In this document: positions 35,020-43,502 of the stretch, in pieces
Layout: each line of letters begins with the position of its first letter
Numbering within the stretch: the stretch's first letter is position 1
Source: Prevotella sp. UBA7551
Lineage (GTDB): Bacteria; Bacteroidota; Bacteroidia; Bacteroidales; Bacteroidaceae
DNA: 64,000 nt
Direction of reading: 5' to 3'
NCBI GenBank assembly: GCA_002479145.1
Contig: DLLX01000017.1
Span: forward strand, 2,992-66,991
Notes under the pieces: generated by a model
What the model was told of the DNA's origin: nothing
The model's database searches: none
What the model saw: the letters and a program-made list of their open reading frames with translations, nothing else
Made by a program: the position numbers and the translations under genes

Positions 35020-36426
35020 ATGACAATCAAGAATATGACGCGCATGACCGGTGGCCGCTTGGTGCTCTTGGCCAGTCTCGCCACGCTCTCGTTGACGGGA
35101 TGCAAGAGTCTCTATGGCGACTATGAGCGTCCTGATGTGAAGACGGACGGCATCGTGCGCGACCCGGTTAACGACAAGGCGTCGCTGGAGGGGAGCAATG
35201 ATTTCGGCAACCTCCCTTGGCGCAGTGTCTTCACAGACCCTCAGTTGCAGACCCTAATTGAAAAGGCCTTGGCCAACAACCCCGACCTCCTCAATGCCAT
35301 GCTCAACGTGGATATGGCTGAGTCACAGCTCAAGGCAGCTAAGCTCGCCTTCCTCCCGTCGGTCACAGTCAGCCCTACGGGAACACTTACCCACATGGGG
35401 GAGCATGCTGAAGCCTCAAAAATCTATTCGCTTCCCATTACAGCCAGCTGGAATGCCGACCTCTTTGGAACCCTCCGCAATTCCAAAAAGTCTACAGCAA
35501 TGTCGCTGCTCCAAACCAAAGACTATCAGGTTTCGGTGCAAACACGGCTGATTAGCAATGTGGCCAACCTATATTACACGCTTCTTATGCTTGACAAGCA
35601 GATGGAAATCGTCAATGATATGGAAGGTCTGACCAAGGATACTTGGGACATGATGAAGCTTCAGATGGAGTTTGGACGCGCCCGTTCGACCAGTGTGCAG
35701 AGTGCTGAGGCGGCTTATTACAGCGTGAAGAACCAGGCTGTGGACCTCAAACGTCAAATTCGAGAGAGCGAAAACTCCCTTAGTCTTCTGCTTGGTGAGC
35801 CGGCACAGACCATTGCCCGAGGAAAACTCGACGGGCAGTCGCTCCCAGAAAACTATGCAAAGGGCGTGGGTGTGGAGCTGTTGAGTAACCGTGCCGACGT
35901 GCATGCCAATGAGATGGCACTCGCCAGCTGCTTCTATGATGTGCAGACTGCACGCAGTCGCTTCTATCCTTCCATTTCCATCACAGCCAATGGAGGCTGG
36001 ACGAATGGGCAGGGAACAATAAATCCGGCCAAGTTCCTGGTGCAAGCCATCGGCACACTGACCCAACCGATTTTCATGAAAGGGCAGTTGAAGGCGGGAC
36101 TTCGTGTGGCAGAAGACAAGTACAAGCAGGCTTACAACACCTGGCAGAACTCAATTCTTTCGGCAGGATCGGAGGTAAGCAACGCATTGGTGGCCTACAA
36201 CTCGGCCAAGCAAAGCGAGGAACTGGAGCAGAAGCGCATCGATGTGCTCAAGAAAAACGTCGATGACACCGAGCTCCTGTACAAGCAAAGCTCCAGCACA
36301 TACCTTGAAGTCATTACGGCTCAGCAGAATTTGCTCAATGCCCAGATTTCACAGGTGCAGGATCAGTTCACAAAATTGCAGTCCATCGTCAACCTGTATT
36401 ATGCCCTTGGTGGCGGAAGCAAATAA
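35020..36426 (+). CDS. TolC/OprM-type outer-membrane efflux channel (lipoprotein)
   Basis: The outer-membrane exit duct of the efflux system. The start carries a lipoprotein signal (lipobox LTGC, Cys near 28). Two repeats of long amphipathic helices separated by beta segments are seen, with the family motif ADVHANEMALASCFYDVQTARSRFYPSI split over residues about 288-315, and QLKAGLRVAEDKYKQAY in the second repeat. Length 468 fits OprM. It ends 18 nt before the lpxA-family gene, which is probably read through from this operon. Confidence 0.93.
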   Translation: MTIKNMTRMTGGRLVLLASLATLSLTGCKSLYGDYERPDVKTDGIVRDPVNDKASLEGSNDFGNLPWRSVFTDPQLQTLIEKALANNPDLLNAMLNVDMAESQLKAAKLAFLPSVTVSPTGTLTHMGEHAEASKIYSLPITASWNADLFGTLRNSKKSTAMSLLQTKDYQVSVQTRLISNVANLYYTLLMLDKQMEIVNDMEGLTKDTWDMMKLQMEFGRARSTSVQSAEAAYYSVKNQAVDLKRQIRESENSLSLLLGEPAQTIARGKLDGQSLPENYAKGVGVELLSNRADVHANEMALASCFYDVQTARSRFYPSISITANGGWTNGQGTINPAKFLVQAIGTLTQPIFMKGQLKAGLRVAEDKYKQAYNTWQNSILSAGSEVSNALVAYNSAKQSEELEQKRIDVLKKNVDDTELLYKQSSSTYLEVITAQQNLLNAQISQVQDQFTKLQSIVNLYYALGGGSK

Positions 36427-36444
36427 TTATAAGACAGAAAGATT

Positions 36445-37230
36445 ATGAGTAGCACAATAATCAGTCCAAAGGCCGAGGTGTCTCCGAAGGCACGAATCGG
36501 TGAAGGATGCAAGATATTCCCGTTTGTATATATTGAGGACGACGTGGAAATTGGCGACAACTGTGTCATCTTCCCCTTTGTGTCCATTCTCAATGGCACC
36601 CGTATGGGCAATGGAAACAAGATTCATCAAGGCACCGTCATAGCAGCCATGCCACAAGACTTCAACTTCAAGGGTGCCGAGTCTCAGGTCGTCTTGGGAG
36701 ACATGAACATCATTCGTGAGAATGTGGTCATCAACCGAGGCACCTATGAGGGCGGAAAGACCGTGCTTGGGTCCCATAACGTGCTTATGGAAGGAGTCCA
36801 CATTTCCCATGATACCCTTGTGGGAGATAACTGCGTGATGGGCTATGGCACGAAAATCGCTGGCGACTGCCAGATAGAAGACGGAGCTATTTTCTCCTCG
36901 TCGGTCATCGAAAACGCCAAGACGCGTGTCGGACGCGGCGCAATGATTCAGGCCGGGACCACGTTCTCCAAGGATGTGCCGCCCTACATCATCGCCGGTG
37001 GAACGCCAGTGGCATACGGAGGCGTCAATACCACCATGGCACGGGCGGCTGGAATCGATGAGAAAGTCATCAAACACATCGCCAATGCGTATCGTCTGCT
37101 CTTCCATGGGCAGAACTCTGTGTTTGACGTTTGCCATCAAATTGTGGAGCAAGTGCCCGATTCGGAGGAGATTCGCACCATCGTCGAGTTCCTCCGCAGT
37201 ACCAAAGAAGGTATTATTTGCAAATTATAA
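36445..37230 (+). CDS. lpxA: LpxA-family acyl-ACP--UDP-N-acetylglucosamine O-acyltransferase
   Basis: LpxA adds the first acyl chain to UDP-GlcNAc in lipid A synthesis. The N-terminal 190 residues are a left-handed parallel beta helix with hexapeptide repeats (such as ISPKAEVSPKARIGEGCKI). HISHDTLVGDNC places His122 at the equivalent of the E. coli catalytic histidine. The C-terminal helical part (KHIANAYRLLFHG) is typical. Its 261 residues are usual. It follows the efflux channel gene rather than lpxC/fabZ/lpxD, so it may be a second LpxA copy; I cannot check that from this window. Confidence 0.88.
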   Translation: MSSTIISPKAEVSPKARIGEGCKIFPFVYIEDDVEIGDNCVIFPFVSILNGTRMGNGNKIHQGTVIAAMPQDFNFKGAESQVVLGDMNIIRENVVINRGTYEGGKTVLGSHNVLMEGVHISHDTLVGDNCVMGYGTKIAGDCQIEDGAIFSSSVIENAKTRVGRGAMIQAGTTFSKDVPPYIIAGGTPVAYGGVNTTMARAAGIDEKVIKHIANAYRLLFHGQNSVFDVCHQIVEQVPDSEEIRTIVEFLRSTKEGIICKL

Positions 37231-37381
37231 TCATACCTATTGTCAATAACGAATAAAGGGAAACAGCCATGAGGTTGCTTCCCTTTTGCCCTTTATAGAC
37301 CATCCTGGCTTTTCCCCCGATGTGGAATGGGGCGCATTGTTCGTTTTGCTTAGCGTGGTACTGATGGATGGATCGACCGAT

Positions 37382-38164
37382 TTAGTAGGATGCGGTACAC
37401 TCAAATCCCATGGCAGTCATGCGGTCACGGATGGCGTCTAATTCTTCGTGAGTAGCCTTTTCGAGGTATTTCCCCGGCGTTTCGCGGTCGATGGTGTAAA
37501 TCATTACTTCCCTTGGGGCAATGTATTTCACTGCATCAAGCCATGGGCCTACGTACTCCTCGCCCACATTGGTCACATCCTCTCCCTCATCATTCTTTCC
37601 TCTGAGGAACATGGTTTGTATGATACACTGCCCGTTGAAGGATTTCATGCCTTCTATAATCTTTCTTACGTCATAGGATGGCAGCTTGGGACGGTCGAGA
37701 CGTTTGATGTAATCCGGATTCACCGTGTCGAGCTTGAGGATGTTGTTGTCCACTTTTGCCAGGGCAGCATGGACGGCTGGCCTGTGGATGAACGTAGAAT
37801 TGCTCAACACAGAAATCTTCGCGCCTTGGCAGTAAGTGTCACGCAAGCGTATCGTAGCATCGATAATCTCGGGGAAATGGGGGTTGCCTGTCGGCTCGCC
37901 GTTGCCCGCAAAGGTCAGCACATCAGGATGAACGCCATCCTCGTGCATTTCTTTCAGCTTGGCTTCCAGCGCCTTTTCCACCTCTTCGGCCGTAGGAAAA
38001 GGCGTGTGGGTGTGGTGAGTGGCGTTGTAGCCACACTCGCAATAGATACAATCGAAGCTGCACAGCTTTCCATCGGCAGGTATAAGGTTGATGCCCAGGG
38101 ATATTCCAAGGCGACGACTGTGTACAGGCCCATACACGGGAGAGGGAAAAAGAATTGTAGCCAT
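37382..38164 (-). CDS. Radical SAM protein (MoaA-like core)
   Basis: A 260-residue radical SAM protein. The cluster-binding motif is CSFDCIYC (CxxxCxxC) near residues 33-40, preceded by PVHSRRLGISLGINL, and LTFAGNGEPTGNPHFPEI is the glycine-rich SAM-binding segment. It resembles the small Bacteroidetes radical SAM proteins of unknown substrate and lacks a recognisable C-terminal SPASM cluster. A start at ATG 38164 fits a TACTTTTGC promoter box at 38196-38188; the longer frame to 38296 reads through that promoter. It is divergent from the ftsX operon. Confidence 0.85.
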   Translation of the reverse strand: MATILFPSPVYGPVHSRRLGISLGINLIPADGKLCSFDCIYCECGYNATHHTHTPFPTAEEVEKALEAKLKEMHEDGVHPDVLTFAGNGEPTGNPHFPEIIDATIRLRDTYCQGAKISVLSNSTFIHRPAVHAALAKVDNNILKLDTVNPDYIKRLDRPKLPSYDVRKIIEGMKSFNGQCIIQTMFLRGKNDEGEDVTNVGEEYVGPWLDAVKYIAPREVMIYTIDRETPGKYLEKATHEELDAIRDRMTAMGFECTASY

Positions 38165-38187
38165 AATGCTGTAGTTGTTTGTTTTCT

Positions 38188-38196
38188 GCAAAAGTA
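38188..38196 (-). promoter_or_regulatory. -7 promoter box for the radical SAM gene
   Basis: TACTTTTGC on the minus strand, 24 nt before the ATG at 38164; it also rules out the longer upstream start. Confidence 0.6.
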
Positions 38197-38311
38197 CGAC
38201 ATTCTTTTCATACAGCCAATCTTTCACCCACTTTATCTGCCGTTCAAATACAGACTTAGGGAAATGCCAGAGCTGCCCGAAATCACCAAGAATCAAATAA
38301 AACTTAATATA

Positions 38312-38343
38312 TTTGCCCGTCTTGTAATTTTGCGTTACCTTTG
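38312..38343 (+). promoter_or_regulatory. Promoter of the ftsX-uppP-truB-queA operon
   Basis: TTTG at 38312-38315, a 20-nt spacer and TACCTTTG at 38336-38343. Transcription would start near 38350, about 60 nt before ftsX. Confidence 0.75.
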
Positions 38344-38408
38344 CAAAAATATCGGCTTATAGGCCTTATTGCGACTTTAAGAAAAGAAAGTAGAACTTAA
38401 TTTCGATA

Positions 38409-39287
38409 ATGAAGAAAAAACGCAATCAAGCCCGCAACCACCGCAGCTTGCAGGTTGTCACACTATGTATCAGCACAGCCATGGTGCTGGTCTTGATAGG
38501 CATAGTCGTATTAACCGTCTTCACAGGGCACAATCTTTCCAACTATGTGAAGGAAAACCTTACCGTCACGATGGTATTGCAGCCAGATTTGACCCCATCG
38601 GAGTGTGCCGGCTTGTGCAAAAGGGTGCAACGCTTAGACTATATCACCAATGTAGATTACACCAGTAAGGAAGACGCACTGAAGGAAGGGACCAAAGAGC
38701 TGGGCGCAAACCCTGCCGAGTTTGCCGGAGAGAACCCTTTCACGGCTGAGATAGAATTGCGCTTGAAGGCCAACTATGCGAACAACGACTCCATCAAGAA
38801 GATAGCCGCAGACCTGAAGCATTACGAAGGCGTCTCGGATGTGACCTATCGGCAAGACCTTGTGGACAGCGTGAACCACATGTTGCGCAAAATCGGCATC
38901 GTACTCCTCATCATTGCCGCGTTGCTCACGGTCGTTTCGTTCTCCTTAATTAACAATACCGTGCGGCTCACCATCTATGCGCGCCGCTTTGCGATACACA
39001 CCATGAAGCTCGTAGGTGCTTCATGGGGATTCATCCGATTGCCATTTCTGCGTATGGCCATAGGACTTGGCTTGCTCTCGGCACTGCTTGCAGTTCTTGT
39101 CTTGGGCATAGGCATGTATGCCCTTTATCGCTATGAGCCGGAAATGTTGACCATTATCGACGGTCAAGTAATGGCCTTTACGGCGTTGGTCGTCTTTGCA
39201 GTCGGCATCATTCTCACCACAATTTGCTCCTGGCTGTCTGTCAACAAGTTCCTTCGCATGAAGGCTGGTGACCTGTACAAGATTTAA
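38409..39287 (+). CDS. ftsX: Cell division protein FtsX
   Basis: FtsX is the membrane subunit of the FtsEX complex, which activates septal peptidoglycan hydrolases. One membrane segment (about 20-45) is followed by a periplasmic domain containing VTMVLQPDLTPSECAGLCKR and a C-terminal block of three membrane segments (about 160-285), giving 292 residues with the normal layout. No ftsE is adjacent, which is common in Bacteroidetes. It opens an operon with a DUF3098 gene, uppP, truB, queA and folK. Confidence 0.92.
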   Translation: MKKKRNQARNHRSLQVVTLCISTAMVLVLIGIVVLTVFTGHNLSNYVKENLTVTMVLQPDLTPSECAGLCKRVQRLDYITNVDYTSKEDALKEGTKELGANPAEFAGENPFTAEIELRLKANYANNDSIKKIAADLKHYEGVSDVTYRQDLVDSVNHMLRKIGIVLLIIAALLTVVSFSLINNTVRLTIYARRFAIHTMKLVGASWGFIRLPFLRMAIGLGLLSALLAVLVLGIGMYALYRYEPEMLTIIDGQVMAFTALVVFAVGIILTTICSWLSVNKFLRMKAGDLYKI

Positions 39288-39344
39288 TCTGCCCCGTTTG
39301 GTGCCGGGCACATCATTCTAAAGACAACATCACTCACATTGAAT

Positions 39345-39626
39345 ATGGAAAAAAGTAAATTTGCTTTCGGCCGCCTCAACTATATTTTACTTGTAGTTGG
39401 AGTGGTTATTGTCGTCATTGGCTTTATCTTGATGAGCGGTGGCGCTTCCACCAAGGAAGCGTTCAACCCCGAGGTATTCAGCCCCATGCGAATCAAGGTG
39501 GCTCCCGTCGTCACGCTTGCGGGCTACGTTACCATCATCTTCTCTATCCTTGTACGCCCAAAGGATGACGAGAAGAGCACCGAGGCGGTTGCCCACACAG
39601 TCAATAAACCCACAAAGGAGGCATAA
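39345..39626 (+). CDS. DUF3098 family membrane protein
   Basis: A 93-residue protein with two membrane segments (about 13-33 and 55-75) and the family pattern FGRLNYILL...GFILMSGG followed by FSPMRIKVAPVVTLAGYV. It is found between ftsX and uppP in many Bacteroidetes; function unknown. Start at ATG 39345 rather than a TTG six bases earlier. Its stop codon overlaps the uppP start (TAATG), so translation is probably coupled. Confidence 0.9.
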   Translation: MEKSKFAFGRLNYILLVVGVVIVVIGFILMSGGASTKEAFNPEVFSPMRIKVAPVVTLAGYVTIIFSILVRPKDDEKSTEAVAHTVNKPTKEA

Positions 39627-40474
39627 TGGATTTGTTTGAGACCATCATCATTGCCATCGTCGAGGGCCTGACCGAGTTTCTCCCCGTGTCTTCCACGGGT
39701 CACATGATTATTGCCCAGAATCTATTAGGCGTCGAAAGCACACCGTTTGTCAAGGCTTTCACGGTCATCATCCAGTTTGGCGCCATCCTCTCCGTCGTCT
39801 TACTCTACTGGAAACGCTTTTTCCGGCTCGACCATACGCCTGCTCCAGAGGGCAGTACGAGAGTCAAGAAGTTCCTGCATAAGTGGGATTTCTACTGGAA
39901 ACTTTTTCTCGCTTTCCTCCCTGCGGTTGTGTTGGGGGCGCTGTTGAACTCCTTTATAGAGCATCTGCTGGGCAGCATTACTGTCGTTGCTGTGATGTTG
40001 GTCGTCGGCGGCGTGTTCATGTTGTTCTGTGACAAGTGGTTCAACAAGGGAAGTGATACCAATCCCCTCACAGAGAAGCGCGCGTTCACGATAGGTCTTT
40101 GTCAGTGTCTTGCCATGATACCTGGCGTTAGTCGTAGTATGGCTACCATAGTTGGCGGCATGGCCAACGGGCTGACGCGCAAGCGTGCGGCTGAGTTCTC
40201 GTTTTTCCTCGCTGTGCCCACTATGCTGGCTGCCACTTGCCTGGAAGTATTTAAGATGATTTTGCACGGAGAGTTCAGCGGAATGTCTGACAACATCTTG
40301 ACGTTGCTTATTGGATGCGTCGTGGCCTTTGTGGTAGCCATTCTCGCAATGAAATGGTTTGTCAGCTTCCTGACCAAATATGGCTTCAAGCTCTTTGGCT
40401 GGTATCGCATCATTGTCGGCTTGGTCATTCTCTTCTTGCTTTATACCGGCCATTCGCTCCAAATGGTTGACTAA
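39626..40474 (+). CDS. uppP: Undecaprenyl-diphosphatase UppP (BacA)
   Basis: UppP dephosphorylates undecaprenyl diphosphate to recycle the lipid carrier for cell-wall synthesis, and overproduction gives bacitracin resistance. The two active-site motifs are present: EGLTEFLPVSSTGHM (about 11-25) and PGVSRSMATIVGG (about 170-182). Eight hydrophobic segments are spread over 282 residues. The ATG shares its first base with the previous stop codon. The truB gene follows after 5 nt. Confidence 0.96.
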   Translation: MDLFETIIIAIVEGLTEFLPVSSTGHMIIAQNLLGVESTPFVKAFTVIIQFGAILSVVLLYWKRFFRLDHTPAPEGSTRVKKFLHKWDFYWKLFLAFLPAVVLGALLNSFIEHLLGSITVVAVMLVVGGVFMLFCDKWFNKGSDTNPLTEKRAFTIGLCQCLAMIPGVSRSMATIVGGMANGLTRKRAAEFSFFLAVPTMLAATCLEVFKMILHGEFSGMSDNILTLLIGCVVAFVVAILAMKWFVSFLTKYGFKLFGWYRIIVGLVILFLLYTGHSLQMVD

Positions 40475-40479
40475 CGCAA

Positions 40480-41199
40480 ATGGCAATCAACTTCAAGGAA
40501 GGCGTACTCATTCCCATTGACAAGCCCTATGGTGTGACGAGCTTCAAAGCGCTCGCCCATATCCGTTACCTCTGCTCCCAACGGGCAGGAGGCAAGGTGA
40601 AGATGGGTCATGCTGGCACGCTCGACCCACTGGCCACTGGGGTCTTGGTACTCGTGACGGGTGGCATGACCAAGCAGATAGAGGCTCTCCAGCAACATAC
40701 CAAGGAATATGTTGCCACGATACAACTGGGCGCCACCACTGCAAGCTATGACATGGAGCATCCTGTCAATGCCACCTTCCCCACAAGCCATATCTCCCGC
40801 CAGTTGGTTTTAGACGCCTTGCAGCAATTCATCGGCGACATTGAACAAGTTCCCCCCACCTACAGCGCCGTAAAGGTGAATGGTGTGCGTGCCTATGATG
40901 TGCGGCGCAGTGGCAATCATGTGGAGCTGAAACCCAAGCGCGTCCGCATTGACGAGATCGGCCTGCAGTCCTTCGATGCCGACCAGATGCAACTCGTCCT
41001 GCGGGTGGTCTGCGGCAAAGGCACTTACATCCGTGCCTTGGCACGCGATTTGGGCCGATCCCTCCATTCGGGAGCTTATCTTACTTCACTTCGCCGCACC
41101 CAGGTGGGGGATATTCGGGTCGAAGACTGTATCTCCTACCATCAATTTGAAGACTGGTTGGCTCAGCAAACTATAGAAACAGGAAACAATAAGATATGA
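40480..41199 (+). CDS. truB: tRNA pseudouridine(55) synthase TruB
   Basis: TruB makes pseudouridine 55 in the T loop of tRNAs. The catalytic aspartate lies in GHAGTLDPLATGVL near residues 45-58 and QVPPTYSAVKVNG is the second conserved motif. At 239 residues it is the short form without a full PUA domain, usual in this phylum. Its last four bases overlap the queA start (ATGA). Confidence 0.96.
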   Translation: MAINFKEGVLIPIDKPYGVTSFKALAHIRYLCSQRAGGKVKMGHAGTLDPLATGVLVLVTGGMTKQIEALQQHTKEYVATIQLGATTASYDMEHPVNATFPTSHISRQLVLDALQQFIGDIEQVPPTYSAVKVNGVRAYDVRRSGNHVELKPKRVRIDEIGLQSFDADQMQLVLRVVCGKGTYIRALARDLGRSLHSGAYLTSLRRTQVGDIRVEDCISYHQFEDWLAQQTIETGNNKI

Positions 41200-42380
41200 A
41201 ACTATCTCAGTTTAAATTCGATTTGCCAGAGAATCAAGTGGCGCTCTATCCCCACTCGTCCGCTCATACCATCACTCGCCCCAATGGGAAGACCGCAACC
41301 TTTCACGTGACAAGGCCCGACGAGGCACGGCTGATGGTGCTTCACAAGCAGTCGGAGACGATAGATCTTTATCATAAGGACGAGAAAGGCAACCCGATAG
41401 AGGGAGACTACATCCTTTTCAAGGATCTTGTCAACTACTTTGGAGAAGGCGACGCTTTTGTTTTCAACGACACCAAGGTCTTTCCTGCGCGCCTTTACGG
41501 CAAGAAGGAGAAGACCGATGCCAAGATAGAGGTGTTTCTGCTCCGTGAGTTGAACGCCGAAATGCGCCTGTGGGATGTGCTTGTTGAGCCTGCACGCAAG
41601 ATTCGCATTGGCAACAAGCTCTTCTTCGACGATTCTGGCACCATGGTGGCTGAAGTTATCGACAATACCACCTCCCGTGGCCGCACCCTCAGGTTTCTCT
41701 ACGACTGCCCGCACGACGAGTTCAAGCGTGAGCTGTTTGCTTTGGGCGAGGCCCCGCTGCCCCGATACATCATCGACAACCGCCCCGACAAGGATGAAGA
41801 CGGATTTGCCCACGCCACAAAAGAGGATCAGGAGTTCTTCCAAACCCCTTATGCCAAGCACGAGGGGGCGGTCACAGCACCCAGCACGGGAATACACTTC
41901 TCCCTCGAGATGCTTAAAATGATGGAGATAAAGGGTATCAACGCTGCCTATATTACCCTCCATTGCGGCTTGGGCTACTTCCACAAGATAGAGGTCGAGG
42001 ACCTGACTAAGCACAAGATGGACTCCGAACAGATGAACATCGACGCTGCGGCTTGTGCGGTGGTGAACGAGGCCAAGCGCAATGGGCATCACGTATGCAG
42101 CATCGGAGCGAGTACACTCAAGGCCACAGAGACTGCCGTGGGTACGGATGGCCTGCTCAAGGAGTATGAGGGATGGACCAACAAGTTTATATTCCCGCCC
42201 TACAACTTCGGCCTTTCCGACTCGATGGTGGCCAACTTCTATCATCCCTACTCCACGTTGCTGATGAGCCAGTGTGCCTTTGGCGGTTATGACCTGGTGA
42301 TGAAGGCTTATCAAGTCGCCGTGGACAACGGGTATCAGTTTGGATGTTTCGGCGACAGCCTGCTCATTCTCAACGATTGA
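41196..42380 (+). CDS. queA: tRNA preQ1(34) S-adenosylmethionine ribosyltransferase-isomerase QueA
   Basis: QueA transfers and isomerises the ribose of SAM onto preQ1 in tRNA, giving epoxyqueuosine. Typical segments are DAFVFNDTKVFPARLYG, KIEVFLLREL, GAVTAPSTGIHFS, LHCGLGYFHKIEVEDLTKHKM and SIGASTLKATETAV. It has 394 residues, about 40 more than E. coli QueA, with insertions in the N-terminal part (about 20-65), a feature I recall for Bacteroidetes enzymes. It overlaps truB by 4 nt and ends 6 nt before folK. Together with queH, queF and the transporter it forms the window's queuosine theme. Confidence 0.95.
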   Translation: MKLSQFKFDLPENQVALYPHSSAHTITRPNGKTATFHVTRPDEARLMVLHKQSETIDLYHKDEKGNPIEGDYILFKDLVNYFGEGDAFVFNDTKVFPARLYGKKEKTDAKIEVFLLRELNAEMRLWDVLVEPARKIRIGNKLFFDDSGTMVAEVIDNTTSRGRTLRFLYDCPHDEFKRELFALGEAPLPRYIIDNRPDKDEDGFAHATKEDQEFFQTPYAKHEGAVTAPSTGIHFSLEMLKMMEIKGINAAYITLHCGLGYFHKIEVEDLTKHKMDSEQMNIDAAACAVVNEAKRNGHHVCSIGASTLKATETAVGTDGLLKEYEGWTNKFIFPPYNFGLSDSMVANFYHPYSTLLMSQCAFGGYDLVMKAYQVAVDNGYQFGCFGDSLLILND

Positions 42381-42386
42381 TCCGCT

Positions 42387-42872
42387 TTGCGCCATCAGCT
42401 TTACCTCTCCTTAGGCTCCAATTTGGGCAACCGCCGGCAGCTTCTTCTGTCGGCCATAGCCCTGTTGGGCCAACGAGTGGGCAAGGTGGAGCGCGTGTCC
42501 TCTTTCATCGAGACAGCCCCATGGGGCTTTGAGAGCGCACATCAGTTTCTCAATGCGTGCGTCCTTGTTTCCACCACGCTCACGCCTCGCAAGGTGTTGG
42601 AGGTGACCAAGCTGATAGAACGCGACTTAGGCAGAACCAAAAAGTCTATCCATGGCAAATACGGAGACCGCCCGATAGACATTGACATCCTCCTCTATGA
42701 TCACCTGCAAGTCAACGATGACGACCTTGTCATTCCCCATCCACACATGGAGGAACGCGATTTTGTCATGATTCCCCTGCGGGAAATCATGTCAAGGGAA
42801 ATGCCTTCTACTGCTTCGCCAGCCTGCGATACAGATAATGCCCATCTCAACGGCGATTGTTCTCAGGAATAG
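42387..42872 (+). CDS. folK: 6-hydroxymethyl-7,8-dihydropterin pyrophosphokinase FolK
   Basis: FolK activates the pterin for folate synthesis. LYLSLGSNLGNR at the N-terminus, ETAPWGF, and RPIDIDILLYD with the Mg-binding aspartates near 95-105 are all conserved, followed by IPHPHMEERDFVMIPL. The only start in frame is a TTG at 42387, because a stop lies just before it (the queA TGA); the gene thus begins 6 nt after queA, probably by translational coupling. The last 25 residues are unlike the family and may be a lineage-specific tail. Confidence 0.93.
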   Translation: MRHQLYLSLGSNLGNRRQLLLSAIALLGQRVGKVERVSSFIETAPWGFESAHQFLNACVLVSTTLTPRKVLEVTKLIERDLGRTKKSIHGKYGDRPIDIDILLYDHLQVNDDDLVIPHPHMEERDFVMIPLREIMSREMPSTASPACDTDNAHLNGDCSQE

Positions 42873-43056
42873 GCTGAAGCGCTCCCCTTTCCATCAAGGT
42901 TGTTTCCCCGTCATCCCCAATCCATCATTCAGATTCATCCCTGCCATTGCCGATTTCTGTCTAATCTCCGTTTGGGGTAAAAAGAAAGCGGACGCTCGGC
43001 TTATTGACAGAACTAACTCAACTGTTATCAAATGTCGTTTAGCCTATAATGCGAGA

Positions 43057-43117
43057 ATTTTTAAATTAAAAATCTGAGAAAAATAAATTAAAAACTTCAT
43101 ATTTTTAATTTAAAAAT
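43057..43117. repeat. AT-rich three-unit repeat, copy 2
   Basis: Units start at 43057, 43079 and 43101, again 22 bp apart, with spacers CTGAG and a six-base CTTCAT. All three units are identical to those of copy 1. The preceding 45 bp also resemble copy 1. Confidence 0.85.
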
Positions 43118-43418
43118 TTTTCAGCCCCACGTCTTTTATACCATCATAGCAACCTTATTGCTAAGCCATTCGTGCTATAAATGGTCTATTCACGACATTT
43201 TTCCCAAGAGTAAACTATCCTGCTTGCACTTGTAGTCCATCGGGAACAGTAAACACTTTCATAAACCAAATGCTCGGTCTCAATGTTTATCGGCATGCCA
43301 TCCGCTTATCATTGAGTTAAGTGCACGATCCCATTTCTCCATCGTTTCCCCTTTTGCAGTGTCCAAAAGTTGGCGTGTTGACCTATCTTTTGTATTGTTC
43401 TTCTTCTCTTTATACAAT

Positions 43419-43457
43419 GAAAGGGTACGTCTCTTGAAGTAAGACATACCCTTTCAG
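43419..43457. terminator. Hairpin past the exported-protein gene
   Basis: 15-bp stem with one G-T pair (43419-43433 with 43443-43457) and 9-nt loop, 45 nt past the minus-strand stop at 43503. No T-run, so termination is possible but not certain. Confidence 0.5.
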
Positions 43458-43502
43458 ATATATTGTTGATAAGTAGATGGCTGTTTTAAGTAGGCGTTTG
43501 GG

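Larger units (their letters stand above)
42873..43502. other. 630-bp gene-free stretch between folK and a convergent exported-protein gene
   Basis: No credible coding sequence. It contains a weak copy of the degenerate repeat (42956-42980), the second AT-rich three-unit element (43057-43117), about 300 nt with nothing recognised, and a 15-bp hairpin (43419-43457). Confidence 0.7.

Noticed and set aside
42873..43077. Small plus-strand frame after folK (42838-43077) as a gene
   Set aside because: It overlaps the folK end and runs into the AT-rich repeat; no family likeness or start context.
43057..43117. AT-rich element as CRISPR repeats or a replication origin
   Set aside because: Spacers are only 5-6 bp and partly identical between copies, there are only three units per site, and no cas, dnaA or parA genes are near.
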